Translations under genes and position numbers: made by a program
In this document: piece by piece, positions 1 to 13,000 of the stretch
Numbering within the stretch: the stretch's first letter is position 1
How the letters are laid out: every line of letters starts with the position of its first letter
The notes under the pieces: model-generated
The model's database searches: none
What the model was told of the DNA's origin: nothing
What the model saw: only the letters and a program-made list of their open reading frames with translations
From: Gambelia wislizenii
Lineage: Eukaryota > Chordata > Lepidosauria > Squamata > Crotaphytidae
Direction: 5' to 3'
DNA length: 64,000 nucleotides
Assembly (NCBI GenBank): GCA_030847615.1
Contig: JAUMIR010000002.1
Span: 194,787,809-194,851,808, forward strand

Positions 1-505
1 TTGGGATACGGTATTGAAACAACCTTAGTAGTTCTGGCTGCTGACCTACTGCAGGTGAAAGTCAGGCAAGCAGCATGCAGTTGCTCCTCCTAGATCTCTC
101 ATCGTGTTTGGATACCATTGATAATCCTGTTCAGATGGACCAGCTGTGTAGTACGGCAGGAGGAGACATTGTGTTATGGTGGCTCTGCTCCAATCTATTG
201 GGCTGGCTCTAGAGAGGAGTATGAGGATGGCTATTCAGCTGTGGGTTGCCACATGGTTCTGTCCTGTTCATGTTATTTATTATCTATTTGAAGCTTTTTG
301 GAGAGGTCATTAGGAGTTCTGGGGTTAGACACCATCAGTACATTGATGACACTCAGCTCTGTGTCTTGTGGTTAGAGTCAGCAGGGTTTGTGTAGGTGCT
401 GAACCACTGCCTAGATGCTGCAGTAGGCTGGATGAGGACCAATAAACTGAAGCTGAATTCCAATAAGGTGGACATTTTGTGGATTGCTTGGGGGCGATGG
501 GACTG
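1..505 (+). mobile_element. L2-type LINE reverse-transcriptase remnant
   Basis: In broken frames the + strand reads LLLLDLSSCLDTID near 80-120 and later FNIYLKLF, VRHHQYIDDTQLCVL (near 335-365) and RTNKLKLNSNKVDILWI. These are the catalytic palm motifs of L2/CR1-like reverse transcriptase, with YIDD in the active-site position. Stops and frameshifts show it is dead. It lies in the EXOC7 intron upstream of the first exon seen. Confidence 0.75.
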
Positions 506-967
506 GCAATGGGGTGCATTTTAACAAATAAATATTTTAAAGTTACTGCAAGCGATATGAAACAGAGAAAAGCAGAATATAAATATATATATATATTTAA
601 AATAATCATAGCCTTTTCTTGACACTTTCATGACCATTCTAGTGATTACTGCCTTTTTTCCCTTTGAGGATTTCAAATAGAGTCCTGTATCCACAGGGGT
701 TCAGTTCTCGGACTTACTGTGAATAATAGCAAACCCTATTAAAATAAAGGACTTCCAGTACAAATATACCATAGAGTTGTTTTAGAGGACCTAGAAGCTG
801 TCTAGAGAGGACACCTCTCTAGGCATTTTCCGGTGCAGCTCGATGGTATGTATCCCTATTATTTACCTGTTCCTGGCAAAAAGGTGGTCAGCGTTGCAAG
901 GGTTTATTGTAAGCATATTCCTGTCTGTGGAGTTTTGTTTCTGAGCCAGCTGTACTTTTTATTGCAG
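506..967. other. EXOC7 intron, no feature recognised
   Basis: AT-rich unique-looking intronic sequence with a short (AT)n run near 583-597. I see no exon or repeat I can name. Confidence 0.5.
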
Positions 968-1073
968 CCCTACAGGGAGACTAGAAGAATATATGGCCTG
1001 CATGGCCAAAATCCAGAAGGCTGTGGAATATTTCCAGGACAATAATCCTGACAGCCCAGAACTTAATAGAGTG
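968..1073 (+). CDS. EXOC7: EXOC7 exon (N-terminal region, PTGRLEEY)
   Basis: First EXOC7 exon inside the window. It follows a pyrimidine-rich acceptor ending attgcag and ends before the donor gtatgt. One base completes a split Gly codon, then PTGRLEEYMACMAKIQKA and a stretch ending SPELNRV, as in vertebrate Exo70. It leaves phase 0. Confidence 0.95.
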
Positions 1074-4000
1074 GTATGTACTGTGCTTGAACATCAGACT
1101 ACAGTTCTGTCTCTCTTCATAGCTCTCCTTGCTCTCTCTGTTTATTCACAGTAAATTTTGTTTCATAGTAGTAGTACATCATGATCTCTCCGGAAATCAT
1201 GATCTGGAACTTATACATGAACATCCACACCCCTTAAGAGTTTGCTGTGTAGTGAAATCCTCTGTAGAAGCCTCGCTTTGGCTTTAAACAACTGAGTATA
1301 ACCTCCCTCCCTCCCCCACTCCCTCTCCCCTCTGTGTGTGTGTGTGTAAATATGTGTGTGAGTGTGATGAGAGGTTTTTCCAATAGGAAATGGAGCATGC
1401 AGCATTTTCATTCCTGCTAAAAAAAATTCTTTGTGCCAAATATCCTATATGCACTGGGTTTTTTTAAAGGAAAAAAAATATTACATATGTGCTGTTATCA
1501 CTTTACTTTATAAAGCTTCCCTGTGAACTGTTCTTTGAACTCTGAAGATGAAAGAGCACTTTGGTCCTGTGGGAGTACCTTCTAAGAGGGAAGCAGGCAC
1601 ATTTTGATACATGCTCACATATTGTGCTCACTTTTCTAGGGTGCAGCCAACGTCTGTGCATTGTAGCAGTTTCAAAGTGGTAATGCACACATCTGATTAT
1701 TATTATTTTTGTTATGTATTAATTCAACCAGAAATCGCTGTTCGAGAGGGGGAAGGATTCATTGGAATCTGAATTTCGTAGCCTTATGACCCGATACTCT
1801 AAACCAGTCCCACCCATCCTGATTTTGGATCTCATCACTTTGGATGATGAAATAGAAACCCAGGAAGATGTCACCTTAGAACATCTCCCTGAGACTGTCC
1901 TTCAAGACATTGTCCGTATTTCTGGTTGGCTGGTGGAATATGGGAGGAACCAAGGTAGGTTGAATGAGGGACTATCCTGCCTTTGTTTTAAGCTCCAGGA
2001 AGCTACTGTTATTTTTCCAGTCTTGCAATATGAATTAAAGTTTTGTCTTGGTGTTCTTAAGCTGAACATATTATGATGTTCTTAGATTTTATTGTATGAA
2101 ATAGTTTTTGGTAATTTGAACTATTTTTACTACATTTTCTGTGTTTTAGGAATTATTTTTGGAAACTGCTCTGAGTTTCTTTTTATAAAGAGAAGAGGGG
2201 TGTACATTTCTAAATAGAAACATTTAATGAGACACAAATGGACCACAAAGCATTTGTCTCCTGCTTATGGGTCCTTTGGAGATTTGTGAATAACATGATT
2301 TTCATATTAAATGATAAAACCAGGAGAAGAGAATTATGTTTTAGAACATCATACGGCAAACTTGATGTGACAGGAAGCAAGTTATAACCCCAGATTTTAT
2401 TTTATTTTTTACTGTCAGTGTTCATGTACCATGATTATTTATTGCCTGATGATAGGTACTCACAATTTAAATCTTACAAATATGTGCTGTAGTCTCTCCT
2501 GTGCATACTTACTCAGAAATAATCCCGATTGTGTTCAGTGGAGCTTACTTACAGGTGACTTCGCATAGGATTGTAGATTTAATTCTGTTACTACATAATG
2601 AATATGCCATGGTACATCAGCAATGTTAATGAAATTCAGATTATGTTCTATTAGTCATGGTCATCTTACGTATGATGTATCAGTATACACCACAAATGTG
2701 ATTTATTTTCCCAGTGAATCCTGTTCACTTAGGACAGCTGAAATAAAATATTTTTTTCAAAACATATGATTACAAAATAATTTGAACACTACTTTTTAAT
2801 AACTGATAGATCTTTTGCTTTACAATAATGTTTAGGGAAATAAGGAATGTTAGAAGGCATGCATGTTTAAACCGTGCCTGTGCTAATTTGCTAAAAACCA
2901 GTGTTGTTCTGGTGGCTGAAGGCAGAATCCAAAAGTGTGTGCATAAGTTTACAATAATTCTAGTAATATTTTAGATTTTCTTGAAGCAACATAACCCTGT
3001 AAATTCCCAAGCAGTGTTACAATGTCATCATGGAAGGAAGCTGAGATTTTGGAATTCAGTCTGATAGACAATAGCTTGAAAGATGTCTTGCTAAGTTATT
3101 CTTAAGAGTGACTAGGTGGCATTTGTATAGGGCTCTGAATTCAGCGCTAAGGCCTAAATCTAATTGCTAGTGCCAACTAGAGCAAACCTGTTGGATTAAT
3201 GGAATTTAAATAAGAGTTGGCCTAGTGAGTTCCTCTTGATTCAGTGGCTCTACTCTGGTTGAGACAAGCAACTGGATTTAAGTCTAGATCTGTAACTTTA
3301 AATATATATGCATCCTTATTGATATGAAAATTAGCAGGCTTCAGCCATTCTATAGTCTCTTGCTGTTGCTGGAAGGAAAATAAAGAATTCTGGATGAAGG
3401 GAGTCTCTCTTCTTAGTTTTTCTGCACTAAGGTGAGATCATCTTTGTGACAAGAATATGGCCATCTGCACACGGATCTCACCTTCTAACAAATTTCTCTC
3501 CTGTGAAAGCAGATGAAGTTTTAAAAACATAAGCATTTAAGTTGGATGCTGTCATCCAGAGTTTTGCAGGTTTGATGTTGTGTGTTCATGCTAGCCTTTT
3601 GAGCCAGGGCAAGAGCAACCTCCCCAGTCCCAAATATCTTCCTTTGATAAGGGAACTACCATGTCCTAATGTTATTTGTGTAATTGTAGAAATCTCAGGT
3701 GAACAAGAAAATAGTTGCAGCATTAGAGATTTGAAGTGTAATCCTATCTATGTCTATATAGAAGTGTGTACCATTCACTTCTCTGCAGCTGTTTGCAAAC
3801 CACTGAACACAGCCTATGTGCAGCTCTAACTTCTTATTCTTTCCTAAGTGAGTGCAGTGAGGCTGCTGCTTTTATGTGCAAACATGTCAGTTTAATGGAC
3901 TTGTGTATTACTCAGTCTGGTGAGTATCATCAAAGCCCTTTAAGTTGACTTTAGTGACTAGAAGTTCACATGTATTATAAAAGCTTGACAACCTGATACT

Positions 4001-7000
4001 AAGATCAGATAGGGGCATCTGCAGATATGGTTTCTATAGCAAAGCTACATTTTTACCCTGGGTTTTGTTTGTTTGTTTTGCAAGTAGGCAGGCATACTGA
4101 TCTGGCTCACTTTGCTAGGTCTCATCTGCTGTTTTCTGTCAGCAATTACAATTCTACTCTGTATATTCTTGTGTGCTGAGCATGACATAGCCTCATTGAT
4201 TTTTTCCCCATTTCACTGGTTTGCAACCTTCCTAAGCCTCTATTCCCTGGGTGAGCTCATCTCCCTTCTGAGTGGAAAATTATTATTTCTGGAGTGCTAT
4301 TGCCAACAGATGTAGGCTAATGTGGAACTGAATATGAAAATCTGTTCTTTGCATATAATTCCAGATGGAACGTGTGTGTGTGTTAACTCTTAATAATTTA
4401 AAGCTTTATTTAAAGTGTTTGTTGTTCTTAACCTATACTATCTTGTAATGTTCATCATAATCCTGTAAGATATGTCAACATTATTCTTCTTCTATTGCAA
4501 ATAAGATAGGAGATCACTTTAGATTTGTATATAGGTTGCTCTGAGCTTTCTACCTGAAGAGCAGGATGCATATGTGTCCTGGGGCATGCCACCTATTCTC
4601 AGCCTTTATTTCTTAGCTTCAGAAGAATAAGATCACAAGAGGTATAAAGCACTAGACTTCTTAAGGAGCCTACGATTGTTACAGGCCTTTTTATTTCTCC
4701 AAAAGAAAAGCAGTTTGGGGGGAAGGGAATCTAGAACAGAGAAGCCAATTAGGAAAGGAGGATATGATTAACCTTTCTCCACTTGTTCTTGCCCCACTCT
4801 TCATTAACTCAGGGCTTCTTTTACAAAATAAAATAAAATAAAAATACTGATCTCTAGTCTGTGCTTTTTTTTAGTTGGAATACAGTATTGATCCCTGTTA
4901 TACAGCTCATGTAATATGCTGTGTCATTTTAAATTATAGAGAAATGTTTTCTATCTGAAACTATAGGTAACTCATGGAAGCTTCTCCTTGATACCCCCCC
5001 CCCAATGCAAATACTAGTAAGGATTGAAAGCATGAGCATAAAAATATAGTCCCGTGTCCCTGAACTCACTTCATCTCCCATTTACCTGTATTGCTCAAAG
5101 GTGAAATGAGCGACCCCTTGAAAAATCAAGAGATCTTTCCTCATTTTGTCTCTTATCCAGGAATAAATGTGTAAGCATCATCATTGCCTCTAGCAGAAGG
5201 GGCCCATTGCTTACTTCTAAGTATTTCATTAGGCCTTGCATGTTTTTATAGCTTCAGCTACTTATCTTTCTCTGTCTCCAGCAGTCCAGAAACAGGAGCA
5301 ACAGGAACAGTTGATGGTATCTTCAAGCCCAGTCTGGAGTGAGTAGAGGAGGGGGCAGTCATCCAGGAAAGGTTTTAGCTTCTTGATAGTGAAGGGTAGC
5401 TGAAAGGGTAGGTTGTGGATGAGGGACAGGAGGGAAGACCACCACATGTCTGTGTTTATCATAGTGGGAAATGTACCACAAAAGGGGTAAGGATGTGTCT
5501 GGGCTGCCAAGTAAATCTTTAGCAAAGGATACATTACTTTTGTGAGACCCCTGGGTAAAAGGGTTTCCCTTCAGGGCCTAGGAAAGCCATATATTTCATA
5601 GGGTCTTGTTGCCTATATGGAGAGTTATTGACTCCAGCCTGTAAATTAAGATTACCTGCCCTAAAATACATACAGGTTGAATATTCCTTATCTGGAATGC
5701 TTGGGACCAGAGGTGTTTTAGATTTCAGATTTTTGAAATATTTGCATGTACATAATGTGATATCTTGGAGACAGAACCCAAATCTAAACACGAAATCTGT
5801 TTACGTTTCATATACCCCTTTTACACATAGCCTGAAGGTGATTTGATAGAAAATATTTTTAATAATTTTGTGCATGAAACAAAGTTTGTGTACTGTACAT
5901 TGAAATATCAGAAAGTAAATGTGTTATTATCTCAGCCACCCATGTGGACAATTTTGGATTTTGGAGTATTTCCTATTACCGGATAAGGGATATTCAACCT
6001 GTAGTAGAAAATGGAAATGCGCATTTGAAGCAAGAGCTTCTGTGGGCCGTTACTTTCTCCTGCAGAACTCAGTGTAACGCGGGTAGCCATAAACTAGCAG
6101 GAGAACTGTGGAATATAAAATTGCTTTCTCTGAAACCTTTTTTTCTAGGAATGTCCCTAGCTGATGCACATGAGATTGTTTCTCACATTACAATTAAATT
6201 TGAAAATTCAGTTGAAACTTAACTCATATTAAAATAAATGGGATTTAATACGCATCTGAATTTTCCAACGGATTTCAGCAAGGCTTAAATTAGGAGTGGA
6301 CAGCTCAGTCTGTTTCCAGTCCATGTCATTTTCACATATACTTGCTCCATCCCATTTCTGTATCAATTTGTGATTTAATCAATTCATGTACTACTTGATG
6401 GTTATGCAACCAAACTCATAAAATATCAACAATTTTCCCCTTCTACTCAGGGCAGTCTTGAGTGGATGATTGTAGCACACTCTGTATACGGATTGGATTC
6501 TGCATGGCAGTTGATACGAGGAGGGGAAAAATTGCAAAAATGGGAGAGAAGCTGTTTTAGGATTGGGAGAGGGTAGTGCGGCAGATGTTTATGTGTGGAT
6601 AGGGATGGTGTGTGGGGAACTGGGTTCTAGAATCCAGATTATTTGCCAGGGATTAGTTTCAAGACCTATTTTAGGGAACTTTGAATGTGGCAAAAATGGA
6701 ATAGGTGAATCTAGCAATGAAACTGGAGTCAGTTTCATTAACAGATCTGGAGATAATCTTCTTATTTTGACTTTAATCCCATTTAATTCAGAACCAGTGG
6801 TGAAATCAGAGCCTTTCATAGAATGACCCAGTTTATTATCAGGGAGGGGGAGAATACCATAAAGATGGTTATTTTAGTGTAAGCTTTTTGTGAGGCTAGA
6901 CCCACTGCATCAGGTGCATCTGATGAAGTGGGCTTTGGCCCTTAAAAGCATTATGACTCTTTGACTTTGCTGCAGCAGACTAACACAGATAGCTATTGGA

Positions 7001-10000
7001 CAGTGTCACCGGTAAATACATTCATGGTGAGTGTTGTAGTCCAAAATATATGTGGGATGTGAAGTTAGAAAAGGCTGCAGTGTTAAGTGTGAAGTCTTGT
7101 GACATCTACATAATCTCAGAAAAGCCAATTTGCTTCTCAGGCACTCCAGCTCCCCCAGTGTTCCTGTTGCTACAAAATTAGCACAGTCAGCTGCTATTCT
7201 GAAATTACTACCATGATGCTGAAATGCCATTGTTGATTATACTTTGAAAATGCAGCCAATAACTTGTGCAATGTTGAGGTAGCAGCATTTCCTTCAACCG
7301 AGTAATTGAGTCACTTGGCCCCTGACCTAGAAATGCTCTCTTTGATAGTCTGAACTGAGCCTTATGGGCATCTCTTGTGTGACTGTTTGTCTTCCTTTTC
7401 CTTGTGGTGCAGGTTTTTACTGTCTATGTGAGGATAAGCAGCTGCTTGCAGGAGTCCAGAGAGGAAGCCTAAAGAGAGAGTCCAAAGCCACTTCCTACAC
7501 CAGCATAGCCTCTAGGGATAACTTTGTAGAGCGGTCAGTCAGAGAATTAGGACACAACTGTAGTAAGTGCAGGAGACACAACTTTATAAGGAATCAGAGA
7601 GTGTTGCTGAAATTCAAACTATTGGTCTTCGTGTACTCTGGAAATAATTCTATAGGATTTTTTAGAAAAATAAATAGTTTCCTAAATGCATCAGATCCTG
7701 TCTAACCTTGGAAGCTAAGCAGGGTCAGGCCTGGTTAGTACTTGGATGGGAACGTCAGGTGGTGTAGGTATATTTCAGAGGGAGGAACTGCAAAGCTACC
7801 TCTGAGGAAGGAATAAGCTACTTTATTCCATGCCTAAGAAAACCCGATGAAGTTTATGGGGTTGCCATAGGTCAAGAGGTGGTCCCATGCTTTGCTTTAG
7901 AAATGCCAATTTGCACTATAGGAATAATCTTAAAGCATACACTACCTCACATGATGTGATCAACAAGTAGTGCAGTTTTCAAACATGTTTGCTTTTCTCT
8001 TATAAGCAGAATTCTTGCTAATCTAATATCTACTGATGGAATCTCACACTGAAGTGGTTAAACCTTAAAATGCTCCAAATATGGCATCTTGGTGTGCTAA
8101 TGACTACTTCCCCTTCCTTTCAAAATTTAATTTCAGTGAACCCATATCAAATTACCTGAACACACAATACAAAATGTGGAAGAAATCAAAAGCATGAGTC
8201 ATATTGTTTGAGGGTATGGTTTGTTTTCTCAGTCAATACATGCTGTACAGTTTTGAATGAAATTTCTGAATTTTTTTGTGTCATGCAATCATTACTTATA
8301 TTCATATTAAAGGTGCACAAAGAAAGGCAAAGTACCCAGCTATTTTTTTGATGTGGTTTTCTTTCTAGACTTCATGAATGTCTACTACCAGATCCGTTCC
8401 AGCCAGTTGGACCGCTCCATCAAAGGACTGAAGGAACATTTCCGGAAGAATAGCTCTTCCTCTGGGGTCCCTTATTCCCCTGCCATTCAGAACAAGAGGA
8501 AAGACACACCAACCAAAAAACCCATCAAAAGACCTGGTCAGTCCAGAAATTTAATCACCAGTTTATATTATCTTGGAAGTTCAAGGCCTGGAAGTTTAAC
8601 TTGTTTTCCGTCTGTCTGTAGATCTAGGAAAGGGTTTCCTTTTGTCTTTGGTTTATTATTTGATCATGCCTTAGAAGTCTCAGTTGTAGTAGGATGCTTA
8701 AAGAATCTTCCAGGTAGCCATGAGGAACCCCTTACATAAAACCCACATGTTGTCATTTTTTCTTTTCAAAATGAATTGGCTATAAAGGAAGTGATGGGCG
8801 AAGGAACTTTCATTTTCTGGACCCAGTACTAACCTAAGACTAGTGTGCTTCACTAGCCCTAGTGGCCACATGGGTGCTTTCTTTAGCTGTTTGGACCAGG
8901 ATATTGGAGTGCTGTAGATCTTAGCTCTGTGGGTCTAGGCAGAAGGATTTTGTATTGCATACCATGAACCACCAGTCCCAGCAAGAGTGCATCAAGGGCA
9001 AATGGATTCCACCATAAGTATGAACAAGTTAAACCATCACATGTTTCATCTTCTTTCATTTAGTGTGATGGATAAAGAAAATAAGGTTTCACCAACCATG
9101 TATCCATCCTCTGATCAAACAGAGCTGTACCTGACGTCATCCCATTACAGAGCTCCCCACCTCCGCTTGCTGGCAACATGGAGCTACTGTAAATTGACAA
9201 ACTATTTTGAGCTCTCCTTACAATAAATTGCTCTGTGAAACAGAAGCTATACTTTCATGAGCTCCTGGGATTTAGTAAATTTAAATCAAGGATGGGCAAT
9301 GTGGGACCCTCTAGTGTGCCCCTCCAGACCCTTCCTAGACTGTCCAGTGAAAAAGTAGTATTAAAAGAACCTGGATGGGGTATGTTTGGCATTTTAAATA
9401 CTCCCTGCCCCCAACCTTTTAAACCTTGCCAAAGATTATTTGGGGCCTTAAAAAGGCCCAGGGAGTGTGGGAATTCACTTGTGCCCCCAGAGGCTTTTGT
9501 GGGCATACTTGACCATTTTCATGTTGGGAAAATAAGGACATTGGTGTTGTGGAGGTCAGGGTGCTTGGAGGTGGCCCACCAAAATCTGTGGAAGGTTGAA
9601 AAATGCCCCTGGACCCAGTGAAGTTACCCCCCCCCCCTCTAATTTAAACTGTGGGTTGGGGAACCTGTGGCACTTTAGATGTTTTTGGATTATGGTTCTC
9701 ATGAACCCCATCAACATAGCTAATCGGGGATGATGAGAGTTATAATCCATAACATGTGGCAGGCTATGTGTTCACACCTTAGTTAAATAATTCTCACACC
9801 ACAAGAATTCTCTTGAATCCTCCTCTTTCCTGAATCATGATATGTTGTTAAGATTTACTTGATATTCAGTTGCTTTTATTGTATATAGAATGTAGCCAGC
9901 CATTAATTGAACAGAAACTGTAAGCATTTGGCAATGTTCAAAGACAATGTTTGAGACAGATGTTCTTTACCAGTGTTGTACTATCAAGTGAATTTATAGC

Positions 10001-13000
10001 ATTGCATGGATTTTGCAGGAAAAGCGTTAACTAATTTACAGAATGAAACAGATTAATTACAATTCTTCTTACACAGAGAGGAAATAGACAAGTAGTGTTT
10101 GTAGAACAGCCAGAGATTGAATCATGAGTCATGGAAGTGAGCATGTTGTAATTGTTTTGTGTTTTTGTTTTGCTTTTTATAATCCTTATGTGAATGACAG
10201 TCCTCATCCCAGGTAATGTGTGCTAATATGTGTCCCTTCTGCAGCTTGACAGAACTGCTAAATGTCTGTGTGCTAAGATGGCATTGCAGGCCTGTTACTA
10301 CTTCCAGCAAAGGGTGTGCTTGGCATATTTCGAGGGAATAGTTGCCTGTGGAGGTCTGTAATGCTGTGGAGGAGCATACGGTATTGCTGTCATATCCTGG
10401 AGTTCTTCTTGAAAGCTGACCAGTGCTGAGAAATGAGATGAAAAGACTGGGGCCAGATTTTTTTCAATTTAAGCTAATTTAATTGTCCATGTGCATATCT
10501 TGGTGAGGTGATCAGACACTGCACCTCCCATCCCAGCTTGGATATAAATGGCTTCACTTTGAGCATAAGATTTCCCTTTCTACCAATGGCACTAGTGCTT
10601 TTCCAGTCCCAGAACTGAAAAGACTGTTTGGACTGACAGACACCAGTTTCTCTGGTCTGTAAGGCAGCAGACTTTATGAACTCAGCACTACCTGGTTGCC
10701 TTTGACATTTCCGAGTCATTAACTCATTACAGATTTTTGGAGCACAGGAGCAATACAGTAGATCAAACAAGCCTCATTCACAATGTCACATTCACATTCA
10801 AATCCTGAAAGAATTTTCTCAGATGTGCTATAATCCAGTTGCCTGTAGCACCTGTAATACCAAATCGAATGAAGCAATTACTTCTCACATGCTGGAAGTA
10901 CTAAGACTGCTAGCTATTTGAATTGGTATATTGGGCTGAAATATGGGAGATGATCAATCTGAATTAACAGCATGTGTTTGAAATAAACCTGCAGTGAAGC
11001 AAATCTTACAAAGTAATGGCAGATGATTGTGCCTTCATTATTCCTTGGCAGATAGGGAGTTAGTTGTATTTCCCAGAAACTATTCAGCTTTCAAGGGCAA
11101 CTCAAGTGGTTCTAACATCTCTGTCAAAATTGTCGCTTTTGGTTTCTTTTGTTGGAATGTGATTATCCCTTATTTTGTCTTTTTATCTGTCTTGAATAGG
11201 CAAAGAAACTACTATTCCATTTTCTCTGCCATTGCTTGGCAAGTTTATGTTGTCTCCCATCCACCTAGCCAATTTTAAAAGTTTCTGGGTTGTGTTCCTT
11301 GATCTTAAATTTAAAAAGACCCCACCTGAGCCCAAAACAGCTGGCAAAAAGGCAAAAAAAAAAAGTGGTGGAATTGTGGTGGGGTCTTTTTAAATTGCAT
11401 CCTTTTTAAATGGCAACCTCTAAAGGGTATAGGAGCATGTTGAGTAAATACATTTTTAAGTTAAATAGAGCGGTGTGGCCTTCCAAGATCCAGTAAGGGC
11501 CATGTGCGGCCCACCAGACCATGGGTAGCTGCCCAGCCCTTGTTTTAGTATGGACAGGCCTCCTTACTACATGCCTACTTTATTGCATGCAATGAGTGAG
11601 CTGAAATATCTTTGTAAGCTTTCCTCCAAATCCCAGTGAACAAATATTAGGGTAGAGGGAGGGCAATGCTGCAAAAGCTCTGTACTCAGAGATGCAAATG
11701 ATCCTCACCAAAAAGTAGATAGACATGGAGGTGGGAGTGGTGAGCTTGCCTTTTTTTTTTTTAATATAGGGAGAGTGGACATTTTTATGTTCTTTTCCAT
11801 ACCTCTGCATCCTGCTTATTAATTCATGCACAGACCTAAAGACCCTTCTGGCGTTCCAAATAAAATGTTTTTTGGCATTCACTTCGTGAAGGAGAGTTTC
11901 TAATGCAAAGGGAAGCCAAGCTCCATGATTAATGATTCCTAGGAACCTTGAGAATGGTTCACTAAGCTTTCGGGGTGGGAGCCATGCAACTGAAAAGGTG
12001 AGGTTGTATTTTTGCATAATGCCAGGAACAAAACTGACAGGTGAGCCCTGGGCAAAGGAAGAGGAATTCTACTGTGAGTTATCTTTTATGTTGAGGCCAT
12101 TATAACACAATTCTTTGCTGACCTATTCTGAGAAGACATTTCTTCCTGAGGAAAGAACCTGGAGTTCTCTCACACATTCTGGGCTGGCTACAAGTAGCCT
12201 AGATATCGTCAAGCCCAGTATCTTGCTGGTGGATAAGAGAACCCCACCATTCCTTGGGTTAATGTTTTCCAGATGGCTTGCAAGAAAACAGTGCTCTGAG
12301 GACAGCTCCATAAGTTTGGAAGAAACAGCCTGTTCCTCATCGCCCTCTTTGATCACTGCCTTTACCATGAATGTGATGCCTTCATTAGTAACCGCTGTGC
12401 TGTCCCACTTGGTTCAAAAGTGCCTAATGGGAAGAAATAAACCTAGAACAAAAACATTTTTTGCTTCCAATAGAATCCATCAAAGCCTAATTAGAATGCT
12501 AAGTACTTTGCTCTTCAGTAGCAGTGAATTAATACACAGCAGCACTTGCTGCATTTCGAGGTAAACATGCTTAATTATTCTAACACAAATTGGAGGAGGA
12601 TGCTGGTTTTTATCTGTAGAGAGTATAAGGGATTGTCGTTGCAGTCTTACACTGGGAATAGCTCATACTGATGATTACTGCATACACAGTAGCTAAACTC
12701 ATATTGACTTTTAACAGCACAAAGAAAGGTGCCAATTTCAGCTATTTTCCTGGGTTTTCAGAAGCAGATGGCTTTCTGTATAACTTATCACAAAGCTCAA
12801 CAAAGTAGCATAGACAATTTTGTTTCAGAAACTCTGAAAACATTATGTGGTTCCAGAGATGTTTTAAAATGGTCTCAGATTTTGTAGGGAAACAGGGTGT
12901 TTTTGTTTTGTTTTGTTTAAAAAAGTGTTCTTTAGTCAAATCTACAAAATTGTGAAACAAGACACACTCTCCAATCAGCTTGTGTTCTTGGTATAATAAT

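Noticed and set aside
1..967. Search for the missing EXOC7 N-terminal exons
   Set aside because: No sequence resembling the N-terminal coiled coil or the exon before GPTGR was found; they must lie upstream of the window.
7690..7770. 5S rRNA gene
   Set aside because: Only the central promoter part of 5S is present and it continues into SINE sequence.
11580..12017. 145-codon open frame on -
   Set aside because: Intronic, no recognisable domain, composition unlike the real exons. Treated as chance.
12115..12564. 149-codon open frame on +, with an 81-codon frame opposite (12123-12368)
   Set aside because: No family recognised, no splice signals of good quality, no conserved motifs; lies in an EXOC7 intron. 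Kept out as a chance frame, though a gene search would settle it.
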